DNA from: Lutraria lutraria
Lineage: Eukaryota; Mollusca; Bivalvia; Venerida; Mactridae
Direction: 5' to 3'
DNA: 64,000 nucleotides
Assembly (NCBI GenBank): GCA_964023205.1
Contig: OZ026847.1
Span: forward strand, 5,578,819-5,642,818
Part shown: positions 12,976 to 25,035 of the stretch, in pieces
Position numbering within the stretch: position 1 is the first letter of the stretch
Layout: each line of letters begins with the position of its first letter
Program-made: the position numbers and the translations under genes
Notes under the pieces: generated by a model
Told to the model about the DNA's origin: nothing
Seen by the model: the letters and a program-made list of their open reading frames with translations, nothing else
Database searches by the model: none

Positions 12976-14254
12976 TACATAAATGAAATTGCTCATCTCA
13001 ATGAATATATACATGTACATAATCATAAATAATACGAGTACATGTCAATAGACAACATTGATCGATGTATTTTCTCAAAACAAAATTCACTCAAAATCGT
13101 GTTCAGTCACTGGACAATCGGTTTAGTTTCCCAAAACACTGAATACGTACGAAGGGTAGATCATATATAATTGCTCCAAAAGTAAAATATGTTAATGTGT
13201 TATACACCGCGCGACAAACATCAGTTAATCATTAATTGATATTGTGATGGAATCGTTAATCCCAACATTTTAAGACAACATTGAATACTAGTATAGCTCC
13301 ATTATTAATAAGACTAGTAATTTAATTGATGCTCTACCTATGAAAGGTTTATTACAATCTTGATTATACCCGTGACAGTTAGTATTTGAATTAGATAATT
13401 AATCATTGATAAGCAAGCAGTATGACATTTTGAAATAATGCCGTGTCGTGATGGTATACTTCCCATGCTCAAAGTCAATACCCGGATTACTTTGGAAACT
13501 TCAGTATTCCAGACGTTTTATACTGTTTACATATTCCTTTTTGTTTGTTTGTTAGTACAGTATGCAAAACTTTACAGCGATTGCCTGATCCAATTAAATA
13601 TATTTTCTTTCCTTTATTTAAATGAATTATTAATAACCTAAAATGGTACATGCATAGCGACGTCAAGTTGATAATTGAATATTGTGATACATAATCGGTC
13701 GGTCGATCTCGAGTCATTAAATTGTGTAATTGACAATGTATGAATTTATTTGACTTTAAAACCTTAAATCGCTCAATTCGCCAATAAACTTTCGAGTTAT
13801 ATGTGATTTACGAAATACATAAATGGATGTGACAATTATGAGTTTTATACGTAAATATTTGATATTTGATTACAGACAATGATCGACGTCACAGAAAAAT
13901 ATGTAATTAACATTAGCGTCGAACGTTACTTTAACAGATAAGTTTGTAATCCTAAAAGCAACTACTATAGACAAATGATTATTATTGCCATGGCAATAAT
14001 GGTATAATAACCAGAATCGTGGTTTCGTTTGATGTCTCGGGAATGCACTAGTGTCAGACGATAACTTTGTGATCGCCAAATCGGATATATTCATTTTACG
14101 ATAATTACGATAAAAGCATATAAAATTAATCACAATTGATACCGATGTAATCGCTGATAAGCTTGTAATGATACCGATGATGACAATTATTGTTTATTCA
14201 TAATGTCTTTATTGTGTAACAGTGAATTTAACGTCGCGGAATAGGCCGCATTCG

Positions 14255-14340
14255 TATATAAATGACCTGGTTTTATGAAAAACGGACATTTCTGCGGAAC
14301 GCTTACAAACAAATAACGGCTAGTGAGTACGTTTACGCAT
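14255..14340 (+). promoter_or_regulatory. TATA box and inferred 5' UTR exon of receptor gene 2
   Basis: TATATAAAT lies at 14,255-14,263, and a conserved leader ends at ACGCAT|GTAAGT with GT at 14,341. The matching acceptor TTTACCAG ends at 16,981, giving an inferred leader intron of about 2.6 kb that contains the 1.27-kb private insertion. This conserved promoter-proximal block is the main evidence that both copies keep the same core promoter. Confidence 0.45.
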
Positions 14341-14714
14341 GTAAGTATTTAAGAATTTTTAGAAATATGCATCTAGTGTTTTAATTGTGCGTTGTGTAAA
14401 ACAAAGCGAATAGCTTGTAACAAATTAAACACAATTTATATAATATGGACGTGAATGAAATTTTACAAGAGCAGAACTAGAAACGATTATTTACACGAGA
14501 TGTTTCTTAATAATTTGAATAAAAAGTTTGTGACTAAATATATATTTTTATTAAAGTCTCTTCATTACACATAAACATACAGCAAACAGTACAATATATG
14601 TTTTATATATATGTAAATAATGCGGCAATAAATTGAAATTTTTATATCCAAATACAAAAGTATTCAAATGGTGTTCATTTAAAGTCACATCAGCATTACA
14701 ACTGTTGCATAATA

Positions 14715-15987
14715 ATTGAGATTAATTTTGGTTTATTCAAACCTCGTGGCGAAGTTTCTGTCTTTTGTCTTTGGAACTAACTTATCTATCTTAGCTGACA
14801 TGTCTATCACAGTAGTATACCCAGAACTTTTAAATATGCAACACTTATTTCAGTCGAACAGACAGAAAATATATTTAAACTCCAACGAATTACAGTACGT
14901 ACAAACGTATATTGAAATACAGATCTTTCCGTTACTCGCAACATTTCATTACGTACTTTACTATATGTATGTGAATAAGCACTACACAAAATTAAACGAC
15001 TCGAGACAAATTATATGTTTTATGTACATGTATTACACAATTTGTCACTGAGTCGTAGCTAAGATGTTGCGCACAAAATTGTTCTCAGTATACAACCATC
15101 TAACCATCATTTAAATATAGATACATACCGGAACGACGTACTTTAGTACAGTAATATTTAACATAAAATGTATTTTGTGATATGTGTGTCTCTTAAATCT
15201 ACATAATTGATTCGGATATCCATCGTGTAAGGTCGGTATTTTATTTATTATTGACACACCAGTAGTATCTGTTAGGTATTTTCATAAATAACTTATATTT
15301 AACATGTATCACATTGTTTTAAAATAAATTTAGCGAATAAGAAAATGTTAGGCGTAAAAATTGTTTCTTTATGGTTATCCGACCTACCATACTTTTCCCC
15401 GGCGCCGCTAGACTTTTTATTTGGGCTAAGGTAAGCATGTACATCCACTTTCTCAATTTTCTTACATTTTTTTTTTACATTTTCCACATGTTTTTCAAAC
15501 GAACATTTTCTAGCCCTTATAACTAATACATGTAACATGTATTAGTTATAAGGGCTAGAAAATGTTCGTATGATGTTGTATTCATGACTCTCGATCTTTG
15601 TTATTAGTGGAGAAATTACTCGGAAGAAAACGGTTAACAGTAATCATGAATAGTTTTATGTAATTAGATTTGACTGAGTCTGTTGGTGGCTGATTTAATA
15701 CAAATTCAAAAAAAGGAAACCCGAAAAGTCATGAAATAAAACTACGAATATAATTGTTCATCATCCTGTTGTTTAACGGTCCATTGGACAGCTATGGTCA
15801 TTTCAGAGCCGTCCCAGAAAGAGGGGAGAGGAGATAAGGAGAACCCGGCATTTATATCTTTACTCTTATTTCGAATAGTTTTTCCTGGTTCTTTGCTGTG
15901 TCGGATGTAAAGCACCAACACATGCACCGCTCGTTTCGCGTGATTTTCTAAACATAGTACTGGGCTCAGTAGTGAGAAGGGGCACTG
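14715..15987. other. Unit-2-specific 1.27-kb segment in the leader intron
   Basis: Homology between the units stops at ACAACTGTTGCATAAT (about 14,700) and resumes at CTGAAAAAGCGTCC (about 15,986). The matching place in unit 1 (about 4,475-4,500) holds only some 25 bp. The segment includes a perfect hairpin (15,500-15,568), a dispersed-repeat block (15,300-15,490) and ORFs of 111 and 106 residues that I do not recognise. It could be an insertion in unit 2 or a deletion in unit 1. Confidence 0.65.
15500..15568. repeat. Perfect 34-bp hairpin
   Basis: The arms at 15,500-15,533 and 15,535-15,568 are exact reverse complements separated by a single base. The outer ends read CGAACATTTTC and GAAAATGTTCG. 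It lies in the segment private to unit 2. Confidence 0.9.
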
Positions 15988-17087
15988 AAAAAGCGTCCCG
16001 AAATATCGGAAACCGAAGCAGAAATTCGAACAAAACTTTTGAAACCTTTGCCACTTAGACACCTATCCGTCCCACGATTATAAACCGCTTCAGGTGTTAG
16101 TGTATATGTATACGACAGAGCTGTATTTTCTTACTGTATCTTTGAATGTATGTACTGATGCGCAAGTTATCAGCAAAGATTGAAATGTTTGATCAGAATA
16201 AATCGGTTGTGTTCACTTACGTTACAAACAGCGAAGACGGATATTCAATCAAGCGTCTATCTATATGTTATTTAATTGACTTATTCGACGATCAAACCCT
16301 AGATCACGGTAATGTAATACCGACATTATTAAATATATACGTCATGGTAAACAAAATTTATTGAACCCTGGTAAGTGAGCACTGAAAGTTCCTTGTTATT
16401 ATTAGAAAATTGTTTTTTAAGTTACCAACTCGGCGCGGGTACCGTCATTTCGGAAGTTGTAACCCTTGGATAAAATTATGTATAATTATATACAACATGT
16501 AAATGATAAACGTCTTTTTGGTCCATGTTGCCATTTTACACTATCTCTGCAACGTGCTAGCCTCTATGTAAGTTCAGCATGTTTATACACGCGGAAACTG
16601 ATGTACATTTTGTATATGTGGCCGGGGTTCAGTCACGTGACATACTGATTCAAAATTGTCCGATCTAAAAAAAAATGTTAATAGATTTTGACACAAAGAT
16701 TTCTTTTTTCTAGCTCTCCGTTTTAGTAAAATCATACAATGTTTACAAAAATGTCTACAAACCTACCCATTGTTTAAAGTGTGGGCGGCCTTTCCGCAAA
16801 CGAACATTCTTAAGGATGCCCTAAGCATCATACAAATATACATGTATGTACATTTACTCCGTTTCCATTCCACATTCTTTATGTAGATATTAAATACATG
16901 AATTAATATTTTATTCTTGTATCGTTTAATTCAATACAATACATGTACAGTTATTTTTCTCTTTTTGTAACTATTTACCAGGTAACCAGGCGCTGCATTG
17001 TGCCGGAGAACTAACTGGCATTGGGAGAAGATCTGAGCACGTGGGTTGACCAAGTCGAAATTCACCTCCAAAGCTTGAAATGCAACA

Positions 17088-20000
17088 ATGAATAAAATGA
17101 TGGATTATCATCTTCGTGTGACAATTCTTTCCATTCTTGCAGTATCAATATATGCAAATGCTGACATAAACTTATTGATAACAATCCAGAATATGTTTTG
17201 CATGGACTCGAAACAATGCCAAGAAGTAATACCGCTTCCATCAGATACGGAAATGTCTCATTCCAACATCTCTATAAACCTTCCTGTGATCCCCCCACCC
17301 TTCCCGGGATATAAGTGCTGTAAGGACTGTTCTTGTAATAAACAAAATTGTGACTTTTTAGATTCTTGCTGTCCTGACATGTTAGAATATGTTCCGTCAG
17401 TGGAAGAGTCCCAATCAAACGTTCGTATGACATGTGGCTCAACGCAACTACGTCCAAATGAACCAGGCAAACTTATGTCAAAGTCAGACTGGCCAATTTA
17501 TATGTTTCAAAGTTGTCCGATTACCTATGCGAACATTACAGTTGTTCATGCATGTGAGAGAAAAAGTAATCAGAAATCGGTCAGCACGGAAGTGCCTGTG
17601 ACGGACACGACAACATCATACACGTACCAGAATCGGTTCTGTGCTCTCTGTCATGGAGTCGATGACAATAATATGAAATTCTGGCGTGTTCAAATCAAAT
17701 GCGTTCGTGGAATGTTTCAACCAACTAAAATCGATGAAGTTTTTGAAGAAATATACAACACAGAGACGTGTAATCTTGTGTACGACGCAACTAACATAGA
17801 ATCATTTGTACCAACAAAATGCTATGAAAATATAAACGAGTGTAATGTAACTGGAATGTGGAAAACGTACGACCCATTCATAGAACAGGCGTGCCTCGCC
17901 TACACATCCGTCTATGACAACAGATACAAGAACGTATTTTGTTACATGTGTAATACTGAAGATGATATAGCATCTATTGTTTGTAGTTCTATTCCATCTG
18001 ATCGTCTCGATGTCTCATTTGTAGCCCTTCTACATTTTGAAAAGGACGACAGACAAACGTATGAAACAACGGGAAGATGCGAGAGTGATCAGTTTTATGA
18101 TGCTTTCAAGGTAAAACAAATTTAAAAATAAAAGCGTACACTCGTATTCATGAACATCAGTTTTACTATCATTTTGATTAAAACCACTCGAAAGTTATTG
18201 CACGTAACAACATTCATATAAGTGATGTAAATTCACATCACATAATTATTTGTGTTTGAAAGTCTATAAATGCAAGTTCGTCTCTCTTGGTGTCAACTTT
18301 ACGGGTAACATTCCATCACATCCGTCCAGTAATTATTCAGATCGATGCAGTAGAATCTACCAATTGATATGACTCTGATCCACGATTGTTAGATCTGGAG
18401 TCTAGGGCTCCTCCCAATCCATTTTTCTTGATGTCCCAGTTTAATGTCATGTGTACAGAAAATTTGAATCATGAGTTTTTCACTCGTTTCATTTGCTGCA
18501 CACGTATTGATCTCATAATTTCTTTTCAGGATACCTGCAGGAATTTAAGTTGTATGTTCCCAAAGACGTTACAAAATGACTCCTGTGTTTACATGGTAGA
18601 TGCGTTGGGCGGGATGACGTATGGTACCTTCTTAAAATTGACTGTGCTCAACAATACAAATGGGGATCTAAATCCAGTTGAAAACGCAAAATCGATCGGA
18701 TCGTCCATTTTATCTCAACTGAATGCAACAGAAATGGGTGCATATATTGGTGTAACAGTATACACCTCGGAAGGAGCGTATGCAAGTGCTGATGAACTTA
18801 TTGCGTTTGTAGAACTCAGAAGTTCAGTGTTTGTACCAGTTAATACCGAGTTGATCGATCGAATTGTAGAGCTTGATGGTGAAGTTTTGGTGACTGAAAA
18901 CATCACCAAAATAGATTACAAAGTAAAAATACAAAAATTTAGTTTTGACGATGACAATAGGGAGAAAGTGTATGACCATACGGTAAATAAGGTGTTTGTT
19001 AAAGTTGGTGATAGTGCTTTACACGGAGACTTTATGCCCTCATTATATCTTAACCAAAATGTTACAATTACATTGTTGTTTAGGTGTCCGTCAGTCACAA
19101 TTAACAGTTACGAATTTCACAGTTTGCGTATAGCAAATGGTATTCATATACACGACCTAGAGATCAACCTTGATGACAATGAAATTATGCTGGAAAATTA
19201 CACTAACAGTAGCAACTTTTCGTTTCGAATATGTGTAGATAAATATGAGTCTTTAGTCGAGCCATATATACATGGTGAAGGACAAAACAGCACCTCGTGC
19301 TCAGACACAGACCTTTCAATAAAAGGAGTTGTGTCTGTGGTTTGTACTGTAATCTCGATGTCCTTCTTGGTTATAACCATGGTAACGTATTTGGCGTATA
19401 AAGAGTTAAGAACCCAACCTGGATTCAATAATATGATTTTGTGTGGAAGCCTTTTTGTTGCTCAAGGAATGTTCCAATTTGGAGTTGGCCAAGTATGCAA
19501 TGTCTCGGAGGTGGTGTGTGAAACGATAGGGTTGCTCATTCATTTTTCTTGGCTTTTCGTTTTGTTTTGGATGAATGTCTGTTGTGTCCATATGTTCCGA
19601 GTGTTTCGTCATACCTCATTTAAGGCAGCAAAGACTGTGTCAATTAAACTGACATTCATATATATATCTTACGGTCTAACAGGAAGTGGTGTGCTGGTTT
19701 CAATTAATGTCATGGTAGCATTGTTCCAGGGAACTGTCAGCACTTTTGGTTATGGCGGAGAGTTATGTTATATATCTGACAGTGGAATGGTCACCTATGT
19801 GTTTGTTGTACCAGTTGGAATGTTAATTCTACTCAACATATCTTTGTATGTTTTTGTTGTAATGAAAATCAAAAGGACGCCTAAAGTCCGTTCAGATAAC
19901 AGGCCATTAGCGGAAAGGAACTATTTCAAAATATACACCAAACTTTCAACTCTTACGGGTGGTACTTGGCTGTTTGGTTTCGTTTACTTGTTATGGCAAG

Positions 20001-20197
20001 TAGACGCAGTGGAATATGTATTCATTATTTTAAACGCATCACAAGGCGTACTTTTGTTCTTCTCGTTCCTGTTTAACAGTCGCAGTCTGAAACTTTACAA
20101 AGATTCTTTCAACAATATAATGACCAACGGCACATCAAACACAACAGACTCTGGCCAACATTCAAATGTGCCGCGTTCAGCGGAAAACGGTGTTTGA
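17088..20197 (+). CDS. Class B / methuselah-like seven-transmembrane receptor, copy 2
   Basis: Coding exons are 17,088-18,110 and 18,530-20,197, phase 0 (AAG|GTAAAA ... TTTTCAG|GATACC). The product is 896 residues. The architecture equals copy 1: signal peptide, cysteine cluster near 77-97, the two FCxxC motifs (NRFCALCHG, NVFCYMCN), glycosylated ectodomain, 7TM block and short tail. The ectodomain exon differs from copy 1 at roughly 36 of 341 residues by eye, the second exon at roughly 26 of 555. The three extra residues are one F in intracellular loop 2 (RHTSFKAAKT) and two in loop 3 (MKIKRTPKV versus MKIMPKV). An in-frame ATG at 18,386 lies in the intron and is not the start. No frameshift or stop is present, so both copies look functional. 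Confidence 0.9.
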
Positions 20198-20765
20198 GTG
20201 TAAAAAATTGTTACTGTGTTTCTGGCAAAATCTGTAATACGAAACATATTCATTAACATCTTAATGTTAGTTAGGCGTGGACAAGCAAGCGCTCGCTTGC
20301 CGATTTCTGCATCAAAAGTTGGTATGCTACTAGTCCAGGATTTTGGAACCACATGAAATAATTATAAAAAATAGTTACCTAAGAAATTACTATGTAAGAC
20401 ATGACATTGTGGCCCCGGTATTGTGAACATCTTAGACAGTTTTTGCTTTCTTTTCCGGTTTTCTAGATAATTCTCGCCTTTTTGAGAATCGTCTATACTG
20501 CTCTGACTGGTCAACTTAAACTTAGCAAGGGTATGATTTATAATGGTCAGCTATATGCCAGGAAGCATTGTCATTAAGTTTGTGAATTTGATGAATCTAC
20601 ATGATAAGGGTTTAATAGACATTCGTGAATCAGTTCAGTTATGCTTACCATTTACAAGTATAATAGACTTGTATTCAATGAATATTGTAAAGGGATGTCT
20701 CATTAACCACACAATGTGTTGTATCAATATTTGATGTGCTCAATAAACGATGCTGCAGAAGCTTG
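20198..20765 (+). terminator. 3' UTR and poly(A) signal of receptor gene 2
   Basis: A canonical AATAAA lies at 20,742-20,747, about 545 bp after the stop codon and just before the GATGCTGCAGAAGC block shared by both units. Assignment as the polyadenylation signal is inference. Confidence 0.35.
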
Positions 20766-21070
20766 GTTTCAGTATTTCGTTTCTAATACATATATCAATA
20801 CAATACGTCAGAACTGTATGTACTTCAAGTTCAATATCGTGACTGCATGTGAAAATCGAATTGAAACGGTGACGATACTAAATACATACTACTAGCATGT
20901 TAATGCTTAATGATTAAGAAAAAATATGTTGTTATTCTATACATACACAAAGTAATTGAGTTTGTTTTCCCTCGCCACCAGGATAATATACCCATATGAG
21001 TGAGCAAAGGCAATGACCAAAAAAAGTAAATGTAAGTATGCAGCAAACCTGAATCAATATTACTATATTA

Positions 21071-22017
21071 TACGCTCGTCAAAAACGGGACGTATTATGT
21101 GAAACCCCATGGCGGGCGGCGGTGGCGTCCAGCACATTGTCCGGACTCTACTTCAAGTAGTATTCACCAGATCTTCACCAAACTTGGTCACTAGTTGCAT
21201 CTACATGTAGATGATATCAAGGTCAAGTTCGAATATGGGTTATGTCGGATCAAAAACTAGGTAATATGGCCACTTAGTGCATTTTCAACATTCAACACGA
21301 TGTACTGACTGTTATTCAAATAATGTACATCAGATCTTCACCAGACGTTGCATCTACATGATGTCTAGGTCAACTTCCAATATGGATATGGATTATTTAG
21401 GGTCAAAAACTGGATCACAGGGTCACTAAGTGTGTTTCAAACATTCAGCTTAATGTCCGGACTCTAATTCAAATAGTATTCATCCGAACTTCATCAAACT
21501 TGTTAACAGTTTGAACTAATTCAAACAGTTTTATTCGGATCCTCACCAAACTTGACTGAAATGTTTATTGGCATGAAATCTCATTGAAATTTGATAACCA
21601 GCCCGATCGTTCCAGGCTTTTATGAATTATGCCCTTTGATACATCGAAAATTGACCGTAAATGCAGTGTCCACACTCTAAGTCAACCAATTATCAATCAA
21701 TCTTCATCAAACTTATTGAAAATGTTTATGGGCATAAGATCTTAGTGAGTTATGCCCCTTGACACAGTGTCTATTCTCTAAGTTGACCGATTACCAATCG
21801 ATCATCACCAAACTGTGTAAATATATTTCTGGGCACAAAATATTGGTCAAGATTGATAACCAGCATAATTGCCCCAGGCACTTGTCAGTTATGCCTCTTG
21901 ATACATTGAAAATTTAAAATATTGCTTATTTTAAAAAAGATAAATAATTTACCACTCATGGTACATGTATCTGAAACCTTTAGGCGGGTGTATTTTGTGA
22001 AATTCTGCACTCTTGTT
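21071..22017. repeat. Unit-2-specific degenerate tandem repeat insertion
   Basis: The segment is absent from unit 1 (empty site near 9,773). It is built from diverged repeats of roughly 170 bp with recurring phrases such as TCCGGACTCTA, CAGATCTTCACCAAACTTG and CATCTACATG. It is non-coding. Confidence 0.7.
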
Positions 22018-22179
22018 GCTAAGTTACTTCACATGATCTATATATATGTTATTCTTCTTATCGAAAGTGTTTCGAAAAAAGCCGATACTGTGTATCTTTC
22101 ATGAACTTAATATTTAAAGCAAAATAAATGGTTTCTATAATAAAGTATTTTGCAATGTTGCGTCAGTTATTATATAGTG

Positions 22180-22600
22180 TAATATAAATGCCCTTTTGGT
22201 GAGACTATGAATGCCCCCGCTCGGAGCTAAGTCAAACAAGATGGCCACGATGGCTCTTTATCGCTCCCTGAGTATCATTACACTTAGGGATAACTTAATT
22301 AAGGAGTTATTTGTCAAAGTAAAGAGTTACCTACCCGAACTGTCACGAGTTTCCTTTGAAAATGAAACTGATCCCTTATGGGGTTTTTGATTTGAACAAA
22401 AAGAGTAAATGCCCAAGCTGATGATGTAAGTGTACTAGCTAATGCTACATGTCAAATATCTAAATCTAATTTGAGACTTATTTTTATATTTTATGTACAA
22501 TCAAGTGCTCCCTTGGGGCGGGGTCAGGTTGACCAAGGGGGGGGGGTCATGATTTTTATAAAATGTGTAGACGTCCCTAGCTAATGCTACATGTCAAATA
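22180..22600. repeat. Dispersed bivalve-type repeat, unit 2 copy
   Basis: This is the ortholog of 9,890-10,160, with GATGGCCACGATGGCTC and CCTTGGGG-type phrases. A second diverged copy of the 'CTAGCTAATGCTACATGTCAAATATC' phrase occurs at 22,436 and again near 22,575, showing internal duplication. Confidence 0.55.
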
Positions 22601-23301
22601 TCAAAACTCTAGGCCATCTGGTTTATTCTTAGATTTTGAAAAATATTTTTCTATGTTTTTGACAAGAAGATTTTTCAACATTTTCCTATATAAGCCTATG
22701 TAAAATCAACAGACGCCGGGGCTAGGTCAATTTTGGGTAACAGGGTAACACTTAAAAAGCAACCTGTCTTGACCATAACCCATATTCCAACAGGTAAAAT
22801 GAACAATACCAAGTAAAATGGCACTGAAAGTAAAGTGTATCTCGGAAATACTCTGAAACTGACTAAACCAGCTTTAATACCTAGATAGGGAACAAAAGGT
22901 TACACAACTACACAAATGATTGCTTTGCAGATAGACCTTTGGTGGCAGCATAAAGTAAGCAGGTCACAAGCAAAAGCAATAAAAAAATCTTCTACTCGTA
23001 GGGTGTAAATATGTTTGTTTCTAGCAGACCTACCCAATTTCCCCCACAACCCTAGTGATTTCATAAGGCCCGGGGAACAGCATATCCATCATATCACTTT
23101 TTTACATTTCCGAACGCTTTCAAGAATCAAAATAAATCCCTGACCAACCTACCGTTTTATAATGAGCAAGTAACCAGAAAAAAAAATTTCCTTCAGGTCT
23201 AACATAAAAGTGAAACAACAGAATAACTGAAAATATATTTATTATTTTAACAAAATACAATTACAAAATATTCAATATATTGTATAAAATCATAGCCTTA
23301 C

Positions 23302-25035
23302 TTAGGCCAAAAAAAAAATTGTGTGTTTAGGGTAACGGTCTGAAAAAAGTTAGGTAGGGTAGGCTTTTTTTTTTTTTTTTTTTTTTTTTGGACAGCAGCA
23401 AAACCAGTCACAAGTTTGTGACTTAAGACAGAAATTAAGGCTATACAAGTTGACAGCCGCCTCACCTTAATGTTTAATATATCAAAGAGTACACAAACAC
23501 CAGATGATTATTATATTCAATAGCAGAATGAAAAAAATTCAAGTAAACAAAATCGCAGTCACTTATAAACTGCTACATCATTAAATTGTGACAGTGACAG
23601 TATTGATGTTAGGTCGCTGTCACATAACCAGTACTTGTGGCTTAATCAGTGAGGTGATTGCTTGAGTATATCAAGTCATGCCATATCACATTTTAACCCA
23701 GTCGAGCTACCAGCTTAGAAATTTCACTAAAACCTTAATCTAATTTCACTAGCCCAAACTAAAATGCTGAAAATTAAATTAAGTTTGTTTGGAGTTTAGC
23801 ATTGGGTAGGTAGGTAGGTAGAGATTTGAAAAAAAATATTTGCTAGAATTTCCATGAGCAGGTCGGTGCCCTCCAAGCATATTTATTTTTATTCTCAGCC
23901 GTATGTCTAAAGCGTGAAAAGACAACACCAAACTGGGATGCTCACAACAATACCAACTTATCCGAATCCTGACCATCAACTTAACCTCTGTACAATTTGA
24001 TATGATTACGTAGTCTAGATGTAGTCAAAATTATTTAGGATTAATATAGAATCAAAGCATATATCGGTATTTGCTAGTTGTTTGGCAGGAAAGGAGAACA
24101 ATCTCTCAAATAAAGATCATGACTTCAATTTTTTTGGCCACTCACATGTTTAACTTAAGCCAAAACTGTATGTATCTAATTCATTATTGCTGCATTATTT
24201 ATAGTATTATAGCTTATGAATTTGGAATAATAATCCAATATACAATTAAACTGAATTATGATGTGTCACATGATTAAGGATCAAAGATAAGACAAAACAA
24301 TTAGAACAGATTTTCATTAAATACACATAAAAGAAGTACAGTGTCACTATGTTATATCCGAAATGTGCCATCCGAAATTCGTACACTACATCCTATAAAA
24401 AAATGACCATTCTTGAAAATTAACGTGTCTTTGTTATTCTGTTGGTCATTATGTTTAATGCAATATGATATAGTCGAATAAATTCTCTATATACTATCAA
24501 AATTTGCGATTATTCATGAAAATGTTTTGCGATTTTCGGAAAATACGCATGGACCAAAACTTTATAGAAACAAAGTACTGTACTGTACTCACGAAGATGT
24601 ATCCACAATTAATTGGATCAAATTGCTAGCTGCATTATGAATCATAACTTGGGTCAATCAAAATTGGAGACTAGATTATTATGTAAACATTTTCGTGTTG
24701 AAGCATTCAATGAAATTGACCTGTGCAGTGTTTATTGAGCATTTAAGTGCACCTATTTCGGACGATAACTGATTTCGGATACGGAAAATGCTCTCGACCG
24801 ATCGGGCTTCCAACTTGGATTTTTCACTTGTCTGAGTCAAAAATCACTCGATTTTGTCGCCAGTCGAGTGTGTTACATCGAAGATTGTTCTAATTTGAAT
24901 TATTTCCCTTTGATAGCTTTTTTTAAATACGAATAAAATTATTGTTTTGGGAGTGTTAAAAAACGTTAGGGTCGGCGCCTTTTGGCTAGGTAGGGTCGGG
25001 TTACCCGAAACACACAATTTTTTTTTTGGCCTTAC
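23302..25035. mobile_element. 1.73-kb non-autonomous DNA transposon, unit 2 only
   Basis: The left end is GGCCAAAAAAAAAATTGTG followed by TGTTTAGGGTAAC. The right end is GGGTTACCCGAAACACAC followed by AATTTTTTTTTTGGCC, so the terminal inverted repeats are about 35 bp. Unit 1 has an empty site (CATAGCCTTACAAGTC near 10,945). CTTAC flanks both sides, so the target duplication is about 3-5 bp; the exact limit is ambiguous because of TTA next to GGCC. The interior has no long ORF, only short reading frames and a poly-T tract at about 23,366. Confidence 0.8.

Larger units (their letters stand above)
2130..13018 (+). repeat. Tandem segmental duplication, unit 1
   Basis: The left boundary (AATAATACGAGCACAT near 2,137) matches the start of unit 2 near 13,030. 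The right boundary (AAATGAAATTGCTCATCTCA near 12,982) matches the end of unit 2 near 27,590. Between them homology is continuous through promoter, receptor gene, 3' flank and a retroelement relic, interrupted by copy-specific insertions. Insertions private to this unit include a TIR element at 2,705-3,232 and a MITE in the receptor intron at 7,015-7,172. Confidence 0.9.

Noticed and set aside
14716..15051. 111-codon ORF in the segment private to unit 2
   Set aside because: It has no recognisable motif, AT-rich composition and neither homolog nor start context. Probably chance.
18386..18529. Earlier in-frame ATG extending exon 2 of receptor gene 2
   Set aside because: This is intron sequence. 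It lies upstream of a clear acceptor, and gene 1 has no equivalent open frame.
23366..23389. CRISPR-like or bacterial features
   Set aside because: Only a poly-T tract and dispersed eukaryotic repeats occur. No regularly spaced array exists in the window.
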